Below, piece by piece: positions 1-7,936 of a DNA stretch of 9,922 nt. Source of the stretch: Cryomorphaceae bacterium. Its GTDB lineage: Bacteria > Bacteroidota > Bacteroidia > Flavobacteriales > Schleiferiaceae. Position 1 is the stretch's first letter, and every line of letters starts with the position of its first letter. Made by a program: the position numbers and the translations under genes. The notes under the pieces were generated by a model, which searched no databases, was not told the origin of the DNA, and was given only the letters and a program-made list of their open reading frames with translations. The stretch is taken from assembly GCA_003444795.1 (NCBI GenBank), contig DLWR01000125.1, positions 1-9,922 on the forward strand, given 5' to 3'.

Positions 1-3000
1 GGCAATATGATGGGCGCCTTCCAATTTGTGAAAGCGGTCAGCGATCACAATAAGTCGCGCCCAGAAGGTCAACCTGAATTGAAAGCCATTTTGGGCTATG
101 AGGCCTATGTATGCCGTGATCGTTTGGACAAAAGCCAAAAAGACGATGGCTATCAAATCCCACTCCTTGCAAAGAATAAAACGGGCTACCACCACTTGGC
201 TCGCCTCAGCTCCTCTGCGTTTATTGAAGGTTTCTACTACGTGCCTCGGATTGACAAGGAATTGCTCGCGCAACACGTGGACGGTGTGATTTGCACGACG
301 GGAGGCCTCTACGGTGAAGTGCCCCAGTTGCTGCTAAATGTCGGCGAAAAGCAGGCCGAGGAAGCTTTTCTGTGGTATAAAGACCTCTTTGGGGAGGATT
401 TTTATGCCGAAATCAATCGACACGGCTTGCCCGAAGAAGACGTTATCAACGAGGCCCTTCTTCGGTTTTGCGCTATACATGGGGTCAAGGCCATAGCCGC
501 TAACAACGCCTACTACCTCGATCAGCAAGAGTCTGAAGCCCATGATATTTTGCTATGTGTCAAGGAAAACGAGAAAAAAGCAACCCCCATTGGACGTGGA
601 CGAGGCTTCCGCTATGGTTTCCCCAACGACCAGTTTTACCTGCCTACTCGGGCTGAAATGGCCCAGCGCTTTGCCGATGCTCCCGAGCTATTGGACCACT
701 TGCAGGAAATCACAGCCAAGGTGGAAAACTATGCTCTGGCGCGGGATGTCCTCTTGCCAAAGTTTGATATTCCATCCGAGTTTGTCCACCCAGAAGACGC
801 CCAAGACGGTGGTAAACGCGGAGAAAATGCGTTCCTACGCCACTTAACCCTTGAAGGGGCTAAAGGCCGCTATAGAGAAATCACCCCAGAGGTTCAAGAG
901 CGATTGGACTTTGAGTTGGCGACCATTGAGCGCACGGGCTATCCGGGCTATTTCTTAATTGTTCAGGACTTCTGTCGTGCGGCTCGAGATATGGGAGTGA
1001 GTGTAGGGCCTGGGCGGGGTTCAGCAGCAGGATCGGCCGTCGCATACTGCATTGGGATTACGAACGTGGACCCCATTGCTTACGATTTGCTGTTTGAGAG
1101 ATTTCTCAACCCAGACCGGGTCAGCCTTCCGGATATTGATATTGACTTTGACGATAGGGGCCGAGACAAGGTGATCCAATACGTCATAGACAAATACGGG
1201 GCGAGCCAAGTGGCCCAAATCATCACCTACGGCTCCATGGCGGCCAAATCTGCTATTAAGGACGCCGCGCGTGCCTTGGACCTCAGCTTTGAAGAGGCGG
1301 ATAAAATGACCAAGCAGGTGCCCGACAACCAAAGTTTGGCAAAAATCCTAGGTCTGGATGACAAGGCGCTCCGCGAATCTTTCCGTGGGGACGACTATGA
1401 CAAGGCGCAATCGCTCCGGGAGATGGCTAGCCTAAAAGATGGCACAGGGGAGGCTCTCAACCAAGCGAAAGTATTGGAGGGCTCCCTCCGAAATACGGGC
1501 ATACACGCATGCGGTGTCATTATCACGCCTTCCGATATACGTGACCTGATTCCGGTGGCTACGGCCAAGGACAGTGAAATGTGGTGCACACAGTTCGACA
1601 ATGCGGTCGTGGAATCTGCCGGTCTGCTTAAAATGGACTTCTTGGGTCTGAAGACCCTCACGCTGATCAAAGATGCGGTTGCCTTGGTAAAGAAGCGGCA
1701 CGGGGTGGAATTGGACATGGAGGCCATTCCGATCGATGACCAAAAAACCTATGAACTCTTCCAGCGAGGGGAGACGGTGGGCATCTTCCAGTACGAATCG
1801 CCTGGTATGCAAAAGCACCTGAAGGATTTGAAGCCGACGGTATTTGGGGATCTCATTGCCATGAATGCCTTGTACCGCCCAGGACCCTTGGAGTATATCC
1901 CGTCCTTTGTTCGGAGAAAGCACGGGGTTGAGCGCATTACCTACGATTTGGCTGACATGGCGGAATACCTCCAGGAGACCTATGGAATCACTGTCTACCA
2001 GGAACAGGTCATGTTGCTTTCACAGAAATTAGCAGGGTTTACCAAGGGCGAGGCGGACGTCTTGCGCAAGGCCATGGGTAAAAAACTCAAGGACGTTCTG
2101 GACAAAATGAAGCCCAAGTTCATCGAGGGCGGAGCAGAAAAGGGCCATGACGCCACGGTGCTAGAAAAGATTTGGAAAGACTGGGAAGCCTTTGCCTCCT
2201 ACGCCTTCAACAAGTCGCACTCCACTTGCTACGCGTGGATTGCGTACCAAACCGCCTATTTGAAGGCGCATTATCCGGCCGAATACATGGCCGCCGTACT
2301 GTCGAATAACATGAACGACATCAAGCAAGTCAGCTTCTTCATGGAGGAGTGCAAGCGGATGAAGATGGATGTTCTAGGTCCCGATGTGAACGAATCGGAG
2401 GGCACTTTCACGGTCAACGAAAAAGGGGCATTGCGATTTGGATTGCTTGGAATGCGCGGGGTGGGCGGCTCAGCGGTGGAATTCTTGCTCAAAGACCGCG
2501 AGGAAAATGGTCGCTACGAATCTGTATTTGACATGGCGCGCCGGGTAGATTTGCGCGTCGTCAACAAGGGTACCTGGGAGGCCTTGGCCCTGGGTGGAGC
2601 GTTTGACAGCTTCCCGGGCATGCACCGCGCACTGCTCTTCCACGAAGAAACGGAAGGAAAGAACTTCTTGGAAAAAGTCCGCCGCTACGGGCAAGGCTTC
2701 CAGGACCAGGAGAATTCAGCCCAAGCGTCCCTGTTTGGGGAAGATACTGGCGTAGTCATTCCGGAGCCTGAGCTTCCCGAGGTTCCCGTTTGGAATGCCA
2801 TGGAGCTCTTAAAGCGCGAAAAAGATGTGAACGGCATTTACCTGAGTGCCCACCCTTTGGATACGTATAAGTTTGAAATACAAACATTTGCAAAGAACAA
2901 GCTCTCAGAGTTAGAGAACTTGGAGGCCTTTGTTCAAGGGGTGGGGAGTAGAGACTTTGCTGTAGCCGGTTTGATTTCAAACGTGAGCATCCGGACTACA

Positions 3001-3480
3001 CGCACTGGGAAAGAAATGGGTTCCTTCATCCTTGAAGACCATGAGGGGAGTCGGGAGTTTGTGCTTTTCGGGCAGGCCTTCCTGGATTTCCGGAGTTTCT
3101 TTGTGAATGACCTGATGGTCCTGATTCGCGGCCGGGTTCAAAAGCAATCGTGGGCCCGGGATGACGCGAATGCCCGATTGTTTGCGGATATCTCCAAAAT
3201 CTATCTCCTCCACGAGCTCTTTGAGCGGGAAGCGCGCAGCCTGAGTCTGTTCGCCGCAGTTGAGGATGTGAAGCCTGAGCGCTGGCAAGAGTTGGCAGGA
3301 ATTTTGAAACAACATCCTGGAAAAAACCGCGTGATTTTCCATGTGATGGATCCGGTAACTAGAACTCAAGTCAAAATGCCTAGCCGTGATTGGACCACCC
3401 AAATTGACCGACATTTGTTGGAAGAATTGGATGCCCTGTCGCATTTTCACGCAGCGGTTAAAACTGATTCAAACGGATGA
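1..3480 (+). CDS. dnaE: DNA polymerase III alpha subunit, 5'-truncated by window edge
   Basis: This is the catalytic subunit of the replicative polymerase, extending the new strand at the fork. About 1,159 residues are visible and the frame is open to base 1; the first residues (GNMMGAF) match the family's TDHGNMMGAF motif, so the ATG at 7 is internal. Domains in order: the rest of the PHP domain (about 1-800), the palm with GPGRGSAAGSAVAYC (1009-1050) and PDIDIDFDD (1129-1155), whose Asp codons at 1138 and 1144 plus the Asp of KMDFLGL (1636) form the catalytic triad. Fingers and helix-hairpin-helix regions follow, then the clamp-binding motif QASLF (2722-2736) and an OB-fold (about 2950-3150). 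The PHP motif usually TNDxHY reads ANNAYY (499-516), so PHP nuclease activity is probably lost. From memory, many Flavobacteriia DnaE proteins carry a DnaQ-like exonuclease domain before PHP; that part is outside the window. The stop overlaps the next gene by ATGA. Confidence 0.97.
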   Translation, partial: GNMMGAFQFVKAVSDHNKSRPEGQPELKAILGYEAYVCRDRLDKSQKDDGYQIPLLAKNKTGYHHLARLSSSAFIEGFYYVPRIDKELLAQHVDGVICTTGGLYGEVPQLLLNVGEKQAEEAFLWYKDLFGEDFYAEINRHGLPEEDVINEALLRFCAIHGVKAIAANNAYYLDQQESEAHDILLCVKENEKKATPIGRGRGFRYGFPNDQFYLPTRAEMAQRFADAPELLDHLQEITAKVENYALARDVLLPKFDIPSEFVHPEDAQDGGKRGENAFLRHLTLEGAKGRYREITPEVQERLDFELATIERTGYPGYFLIVQDFCRAARDMGVSVGPGRGSAAGSAVAYCIGITNVDPIAYDLLFERFLNPDRVSLPDIDIDFDDRGRDKVIQYVIDKYGASQVAQIITYGSMAAKSAIKDAARALDLSFEEADKMTKQVPDNQSLAKILGLDDKALRESFRGDDYDKAQSLREMASLKDGTGEALNQAKVLEGSLRNTGIHACGVIITPSDIRDLIPVATAKDSEMWCTQFDNAVVESAGLLKMDFLGLKTLTLIKDAVALVKKRHGVELDMEAIPIDDQKTYELFQRGETVGIFQYESPGMQKHLKDLKPTVFGDLIAMNALYRPGPLEYIPSFVRRKHGVERITYDLADMAEYLQETYGITVYQEQVMLLSQKLAGFTKGEADVLRKAMGKKLKDVLDKMKPKFIEGGAEKGHDATVLEKIWKDWEAFASYAFNKSHSTCYAWIAYQTAYLKAHYPAEYMAAVLSNNMNDIKQVSFFMEECKRMKMDVLGPDVNESEGTFTVNEKGALRFGLLGMRGVGGSAVEFLLKDREENGRYESVFDMARRVDLRVVNKGTWEALALGGAFDSFPGMHRALLFHEETEGKNFLEKVRRYGQGFQDQENSAQASLFGEDTGVVIPEPELPEVPVWNAMELLKREKDVNGIYLSAHPLDTYKFEIQTFAKNKLSELENLEAFVQGVGSRDFAVAGLISNVSIRTTRTGKEMGSFILEDHEGSREFVLFGQAFLDFRSFFVNDLMVLIRGRVQKQSWARDDANARLFADISKIYLLHELFEREARSLSLFAAVEDVKPERWQELAGILKQHPGKNRVIFHVMDPVTRTQVKMPSRDWTTQIDRHLLEELDALSHFHAAVKTDSNG

Positions 3481-4163
3481 CACGCCTACGCCTCTTTTTA
3501 ACCTTGTGCCTGCTAGCCACCCTGTCGGCTTTGGCGCAAAACCAAACGGTGAATGGACTGAAACAAGGTCCGTGGAAAGTGACCTACGAAGGCAGTAGCA
3601 TGCTGCGCTACGAAGGCACCTTTGACAAGGGCATCCCAGTTGGGACCTTTACCCATTACCATCCCAATGGAACGAAGCGGGCCATTATGGTTTTTCGCGG
3701 TAAAACACAGTCCTGCTATACCCAAGAATTTGCGCTCAATGGTACCCTTTTGGCCGAAGGTCGCTACGGGGCCCCCGGCGTCAAGGATAGTACTTGGCGC
3801 ATTTACGACTTAAACGGCAAGCTCCTCAACACGGAAACATACCAAGGCGGCTCATTGAATGGTCCCTATGCCACCTACTATCCCAACGGAAAGACCGTGG
3901 AGTCAGGTGCCATGCAGGATGGGGAAAAAACCGGGCTTTGGACACGCTTTGGAGAAAATGGGGAGAAAACGCGCAGTGTGGAATATGTCCTGGGCCAATT
4001 GCAGGGAACGTGGACGGAATTTGACGAAAATGGCCGAATTGCTCTCCGTGGCACCTATGAAAACAACATGAAAGAAGGGCGCTGGCTTTCCTTCGAAAAT
4101 GGCAAGCCTGTCCACGGCATTTGGTACCACAAAGGCGTAGTCACCAAAGAGATGGACTACTGA
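3477..4163 (+). CDS. Secreted MORN-repeat (YwqK-family) protein
   Basis: The protein has 228 residues. The N-terminus [20 protein letters not shown] is a Sec signal peptide with likely cleavage after ALA, so it should be exported to the periplasm or cell surface. The rest is about eight imperfect MORN-2 style repeats of some 23 residues, each carrying a core like GxWxxYxx[52 protein letters not shown] and others. Such repeats fold as stacked beta-hairpins. Database pipelines often call the family 'toxin-antitoxin system YwqK family antitoxin', but there is no toxin gene beside it and the signal peptide argues against a cytoplasmic antitoxin role. The start is the ATG at 3477, overlapping the dnaE stop as ATGA. 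The stop at 4161-4163 shares one base with the mnmA start. The molecular function is unknown; a structural or binding role at the envelope is inference. Confidence 0.88.
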   Translation: MTRLRLFLTLCLLATLSALAQNQTVNGLKQGPWKVTYEGSSMLRYEGTFDKGIPVGTFTHYHPNGTKRAIMVFRGKTQSCYTQEFALNGTLLAEGRYGAPGVKDSTWRIYDLNGKLLNTETYQGGSLNGPYATYYPNGKTVESGAMQDGEKTGLWTRFGENGEKTRSVEYVLGQLQGTWTEFDENGRIALRGTYENNMKEGRWLSFENGKPVHGIWYHKGVVTKEMDY

Positions 4164-5308
4164 TGGCACGCGTGGTTGTTGGCTTATCAGGTGGGGTCGA
4201 CTCTTCTGTGGCCACATACCTGTTGAAGCAAGAAGGGCACGAGGTCATTGGCCTCTTTATGCGGAATTGGACGGATGAGCAGCCCACGTTGGAGGCCGAA
4301 TGTCCATGGATCGAGGATTCTAACGATGCCCTTTTGGTCGCAGAAAAGTTGGGCATTCCCTTTCAAGTTTTGGACCTCTCTGCGGCCTATAAGACGCGCA
4401 TCGTGGACTACATGTTTGCGGAGTACCAAGCGGGCCGAACCCCCAATCCCGACGTGCTGTGCAACCGGGAAATCAAATTTGACCTCTTCCTAGAAGCTGC
4501 GCTCAAGCTCGGAGCCGACTTTGTCGCCACGGGGCACTATGCGCAAAAAACCACCTCGGAAGATGGCATGCACCACTTGCTCGCCGGAGCGGATGGGAAC
4601 AAAGATCAAAGCTATTTCCTCTGTCAGCTGAGCCAAGCCCAATTGTCCCGAGCACTTTTCCCCATTGGGCATCTCCCCAAGCCGGAAGTGCGTCGCATCG
4701 CCAAAGAGGCGGGATTAGCCACCGCGGAAAAGAAAGACTCACAAGGCCTTTGCTTTATTGGCAAGGTTCGGCTCCCGGACTTTCTGCAGCAGCAACTTTC
4801 TGTGAAAGAAGGGAATATCGTGGAAATGCCTCGGGACGCCCACGCCTTCAAAGACCCCATCTGCGGGACGCCTTGGACCCTAAATCCTGGCCTCGGTGCG
4901 GTCGTTGGTCGACACCATGGGGCTCACTTTTTTACGGTGGGTCAGCGCAAAGGATTGCTAGTAGGAGGAAAACCTCTTCCCCTCTTTGTCTTGGCCACCG
5001 ATGTAGCAAGTAATACCGTATACGTGGGCCAGGGCGAAGATCACCCGGGCCTCTATCGGCCTTGTGTCTGGATGCAGCAAGAAGAAGTCCATTGGGTTCG
5101 GCCAGATCTTGCGCTGAAGTATGGGGAGACGATGGAGGTGCAAGCGCGTATTCGCTACCGACAGGCCTTAATTCCGGCTCTTCTGCGCGCGGTTGAAGGC
5201 GGAATTACCTTGGAGCCTGAACGTCCCTATAAAGCGGTGGCTGCCGGTCAGTTTGCCGCTTGGTACGTGGGGGAAGAACTAATAGGATCTGGAATCATAC
5301 ATGCTTAA
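4163..5308 (+). CDS. mnmA: tRNA-specific 2-thiouridylase MnmA
   Basis: MnmA is a cytoplasmic enzyme that uses ATP and relayed sulfur to make 2-thiouridine at wobble position 34 of the tRNAs for Lys, Glu and Gln. The product has 381 residues, a normal length. The PP-loop SGGVDSS lies at residues 9-15. The catalytic cysteine is Cys100 in [12 protein letters not shown], and the partner cysteine is Cys197 in [23 protein letters not shown] and the beta-barrel motif [13 protein letters not shown] are also present. The stretch before that motif (about residues 215-245) carries an insert like those in other Bacteroidota MnmA proteins. The reading frame is open back to an ATG at 4121, but that would add 14 residues inside the upstream gene, and the family starts with the [11 protein letters not shown] segment. 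I therefore chose the ATG at 4163, which overlaps the previous stop as TGATG. Confidence 0.97.
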   Translation: MARVVVGLSGGVDSSVATYLLKQEGHEVIGLFMRNWTDEQPTLEAECPWIEDSNDALLVAEKLGIPFQVLDLSAAYKTRIVDYMFAEYQAGRTPNPDVLCNREIKFDLFLEAALKLGADFVATGHYAQKTTSEDGMHHLLAGADGNKDQSYFLCQLSQAQLSRALFPIGHLPKPEVRRIAKEAGLATAEKKDSQGLCFIGKVRLPDFLQQQLSVKEGNIVEMPRDAHAFKDPICGTPWTLNPGLGAVVGRHHGAHFFTVGQRKGLLVGGKPLPLFVLATDVASNTVYVGQGEDHPGLYRPCVWMQQEEVHWVRPDLALKYGETMEVQARIRYRQALIPALLRAVEGGITLEPERPYKAVAAGQFAAWYVGEELIGSGIIHA

Positions 5309-5309
5309 G

Positions 5310-6938
5310 ATGAAAAAATTACTACTCACCACATTGTTGTTTGCCCAGTTTGCGGCTTGGGCACAAGCGGATGATGCCCCTCGATATTGGGTATTCCTGC
5401 AGGAGTCAGCTGTTGCAGGCAGTTCATGGTCGCCTCAAAGCGGCACTCCCTGTTTGAGCCCCGCAGCGGTAGAGCGTCGGATTCGGCAAAATATTCCACT
5501 GCGCGCTACGGACTTCCCACTCTCGAAGGATGCTTTAAGCTCCGTATCCGCCACGGGTGCCAAAATTTACCGGACGTCGCGCTGGCTTCGGGCCGTTTCT
5601 GTCTACGCTACACCAGAACAATTGGCTCAACTTGCCGAGGTTCCGGCAGTAGTCCGCATTCAGCCCGTTGCCCAACTCCGACAGACCGCGGAAGGAATGG
5701 AATCCAAGTCAGAAGGGCGAGCTATCACTGAAGAGGATGAGGGAATTCAAGCCTATTCCTATGGACAAAGTTTGGACCAAGTCAATCAAATCAACCTCAT
5801 TCCCCTTCACAACGCGGGGTATGCCGGTGCGGGAATTAATATTGCGCTCATGGATGGGGGGTTCACGGGCGTGGATGTCCATTCAGCGTTTACGGGCGCT
5901 TGGAGCCAAGGTCGCATCGTATTGACGCATGACTTTGTCGACAACGATACCAATGTCTTCCAAGTGGGCAGTCACGGAATGTCGGTCCTCAGCACGATTT
6001 GTGCGGACCTGGACGGAACCTTTGTGGGAACGGCTCCAGAAGCCAACTACTATTTGTTCAGAACGGAAGATGAATTGTCTGAAACCCTTGTGGAGGAAGA
6101 TAACTGGGTAGTGGCCTCCGAATGGGCGGACTCCTTGGGCATCGATGTAATCAATACGTCTCTAGGGTATACCACCTTTGACAACGGTATTGGCGATCAT
6201 AGCTATGCAGATTTGGACGGCAAGACCACCGTGATTTCCAAGGCAGCCACTGCAGCCGCTCGAACCGGCATGATTGTCGTTGTCGCCGCAGGAAATGAGG
6301 GTGCTTCAAGCTGGAAGTATATCTCTTGTCCGGCAGACGCGGATTCCATTCTTTCCATTGGAGCTGTGGACGGAATGGATTTGCGCGCAGCATTTTCCAG
6401 TCAAGGGCCTACTGCGGATGGCCGAATTAAACCCGATTTGGGTGCCCGCGGGGTTTCTGCCACTATTATGAATTGGAGTGGTCAAGTGGCTACCGGAAGT
6501 GGGACGAGTTTTGCATCTCCTATTACCTGTGGGGCCATGGCCTGCTTGCTTCAAGCCGTAAAGGCAAACCAGACGACCTACGACATCCAAGCTATTCTCA
6601 CGGCGGTGCGTGAAAATGCTAGTCAAGCGAGCAAGCCCGATACCATGCTGGGGTGGGGGATTCCAAATTTCTCCGCGGCACTCACAGCTATGGGGCTCGA
6701 AGAGGGCAGTCCCGTACCCACTTGGGGGCTACAACCTCATGATGGTGGCTATCTCTTGCGTCGATTGCGTCCAACCGGGGTAGTTACCCTGTTTCGCTAT
6801 GACGCTACGGGAAGGCTGTTGACGCGTCAAGAATTGGAGCCAGGGACAGGCTTTGTATTCCTGGCAGGCTACTCGGAGATCACTCTTCTGCACCTTGTGG
6901 GTGAGGAAGAGGAAGTGCTCAAAGTTCCTGCGTTTTGA
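5310..6938 (+). CDS. Secreted subtilisin-like serine peptidase (S8 family)
   Basis: This is a subtilase of 542 residues from the ATG at 5310. Signal peptide: MKKLLLTTLLFAQFAAWA, residues 1-18. A propeptide of the Bacteroidota type follows (RYWVFLQE, then AAVERRIRQ, then SRWLRAVSVYATPEQL), which normally keeps the enzyme inactive until cleaved. The catalytic triad is complete: Asp182 in IALMDGGF, His222 in GSHGMSVLSTI and Ser400 in GTSFASP. The oxyanion-hole Asn329 is in VAAGNEG. The last 70 or so residues (VTLFRYDATGRLLTRQEL onward) resemble the beta-sandwich sorting domain of type IX secretion, but the usual PNP-type entry motif is missing. Export to the surface or medium is therefore likely but unproven. 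Another in-frame ATG at 5301 would add three residues and overlap mnmA by 8 bases; I prefer 5310 because it gives a classic MKK signal start. The substrate is unknown. Confidence 0.92.
   Translation: MKKLLLTTLLFAQFAAWAQADDAPRYWVFLQESAVAGSSWSPQSGTPCLSPAAVERRIRQNIPLRATDFPLSKDALSSVSATGAKIYRTSRWLRAVSVYATPEQLAQLAEVPAVVRIQPVAQLRQTAEGMESKSEGRAITEEDEGIQAYSYGQSLDQVNQINLIPLHNAGYAGAGINIALMDGGFTGVDVHSAFTGAWSQGRIVLTHDFVDNDTNVFQVGSHGMSVLSTICADLDGTFVGTAPEANYYLFRTEDELSETLVEEDNWVVASEWADSLGIDVINTSLGYTTFDNGIGDHSYADLDGKTTVISKAATAAARTGMIVVVAAGNEGASSWKYISCPADADSILSIGAVDGMDLRAAFSSQGPTADGRIKPDLGARGVSATIMNWSGQVATGSGTSFASPITCGAMACLLQAVKANQTTYDIQAILTAVRENASQASKPDTMLGWGIPNFSAALTAMGLEEGSPVPTWGLQPHDGGYLLRRLRPTGVVTLFRYDATGRLLTRQELEPGTGFVFLAGYSEITLLHLVGEEEEVLKVPAF
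6935..6938 (+). promoter_or_regulatory. TTGA stop/start overlap with non-ATG start
   Basis: The TGA of the S8 peptidase gene (6936-6938) overlaps the TTG start of the flavoenzyme gene (6935-6937). The encoded N-terminus (RISTRVTSLLAIERPIIQGGM) matches the usual family start, and the next in-frame ATG lies inside the FMN-binding motif. Initiation probably depends on ribosomes ending the upstream gene. Confidence 0.75.
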
Positions 6939-7870
6939 GAATTTCAACGAGAGTCACGTCGCTTCTAGCTATCGAACGCCCTATTATTCAAGGGGGTATG
7001 ATTTGGTGTGCGGGATGGCGCTTGGCAGCTGCGGTCTCCGAAGCAGGAGGCCTTGGGACTCTTGGTGCGGGAAGTATGTATCCGGAAGTGCTTCGTGCTC
7101 AAATTCACAAAGTCCAGGGGGCTACTGCTAAGCCATTTGCGGTAAATCTCCCATTACTCTATCCAAGCATCGAGGAGCACCTCCAAACTTGCGTGGATCT
7201 GCAGGTTCCGGTGGTTATAACTTCTGCAGGCAATCCTTCCCTGCATACTATGCGCCTTAAAGAAGCGGGCATCAAAGTGCTTCATGTTGTGTCTTCCGCC
7301 AAATTTGCCCTCAATGCTCAGGCTGCAGGTGTCGATGCGGTCATTGCGGAAGGGTTTGAAGCGGGTGGTCACAATGGGCGCGAGGAGACCACCACGCTCG
7401 TATTGGTTCCAAGTGTGTGTGATGCGGTAGAAATTCCTGTAGTGGCCGCTGGCGGTATTTCAGATGGCCGGAGCATGGCGGCCGCACTCGTTCTGGGAGC
7501 AGATGCTGTTCAAATGGGGTCGCGCTACGTGGCGACTCAAGAATCGTCCGCCCACGAGGCCTTCAAGTCGGAAGTGGTGAAAGCAGGAGAGGGTGCTACT
7601 ACCTTGACGCTTAAAGAACTGACGCCCGTTCGCTTGCTTCACAATCCATTCTACCAAGAAGTCCTGGAGGCGTACCATCGCGGAGCTAGCCGAGATGAGC
7701 TCGAACGCATTCTAGGTCGCGGACGGGCTAAAAAAGGGATGTTCGAAGGGAATCTTGCCGAGGGTGAATTGGAAATTGGTCAAGTGGCGAGTCGCATTTC
7801 AGACCTACCTTCTGCATTCGCGCTTACGCAAGAGATTCACGATTCGGCCATTCAAATTCTAGCGAGCTGA
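6935..7870 (+). CDS. FMN-dependent FabK / nitronate monooxygenase-family oxidoreductase
   Basis: The product is a 311-residue TIM-barrel flavoenzyme. Visible family motifs are PIIQGGM (residues 16-22, FMN phosphate region), AAAVSEAGGLGTLG (31-44), KPFAVNLPL, TSAGNPS, EGFEAGGHNG with the conserved His146, PVVAAGGISDGR (168-179) and GADAVQMGSRY (188-198). The family contains both 2-nitropropane dioxygenase-like nitronate monooxygenases, which detoxify alkyl nitronates, and the enoyl-ACP reductase FabK, which completes each fatty-acid elongation cycle. The GAGNPS-like segment and EAGGHxG spacing recall FabK, and the length (a little under 320) fits either. I cannot decide between them from sequence alone. 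The start is TTG at 6935, overlapping the peptidase stop as TTGA. No ATG or GTG is available before the FMN motif, and family members begin with a similar segment, so TTG is effectively forced. Confidence 0.92.
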   Translation: MRISTRVTSLLAIERPIIQGGMIWCAGWRLAAAVSEAGGLGTLGAGSMYPEVLRAQIHKVQGATAKPFAVNLPLLYPSIEEHLQTCVDLQVPVVITSAGNPSLHTMRLKEAGIKVLHVVSSAKFALNAQAAGVDAVIAEGFEAGGHNGREETTTLVLVPSVCDAVEIPVVAAGGISDGRSMAAALVLGADAVQMGSRYVATQESSAHEAFKSEVVKAGEGATTLTLKELTPVRLLHNPFYQEVLEAYHRGASRDELERILGRGRAKKGMFEGNLAEGELEIGQVASRISDLPSAFALTQEIHDSAIQILAS

Positions 7871-7936
7871 AGAGAAGATGAACCCAAGGTGATTGTCGTC
7901 AAATACGTTAGGCGGCAGGGCTAAAGCTCCTAATCT
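7871..7936. terminator. Convergent intergenic gap with weak hairpin
   Basis: This 66-base gap separates the two converging operons and is where both would be expected to terminate. It holds a short inverted repeat, TTAGG at 7908-7912 and CCTAA at 7929-7933. Inside it is an alternative small stem: AGGGC at 7917-7921 pairs with GC(T)CCT at 7926-7931, with loop TAAA and one bulged T. Neither strand shows a clear T-run after the stem, so an intrinsic terminator is only a weak possibility. Confidence 0.25.

Noticed and set aside
7..9. ATG at 7 as the dnaE start
   Set aside because: It encodes a Met inside the conserved GNMMGAF motif, and the frame is open to base 1, so the true start is upstream of the window.
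1432..1923. 163-residue open frame on the minus strand inside dnaE
   Set aside because: It lies antisense to strongly conserved DnaE palm and fingers sequence and its translation has no recognisable domain; it is a shadow of the real gene.
2977..3450. 157-residue open frame on the minus strand over the dnaE OB-fold region
   Set aside because: The translation looks like the reverse of coding sequence, with no family features; the plus-strand frame is clearly DnaE.
4121..4162. Upstream ATG giving MnmA 14 extra residues
   Set aside because: The extra residues lie within the MORN gene, are not part of the family, and the ATG at 4163 gives the standard N-terminus.
3477..4163. A toxin-antitoxin module based on the YwqK family name
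   Set aside because: The protein is exported and both neighbours are housekeeping genes (dnaE and mnmA); no toxin candidate is present.
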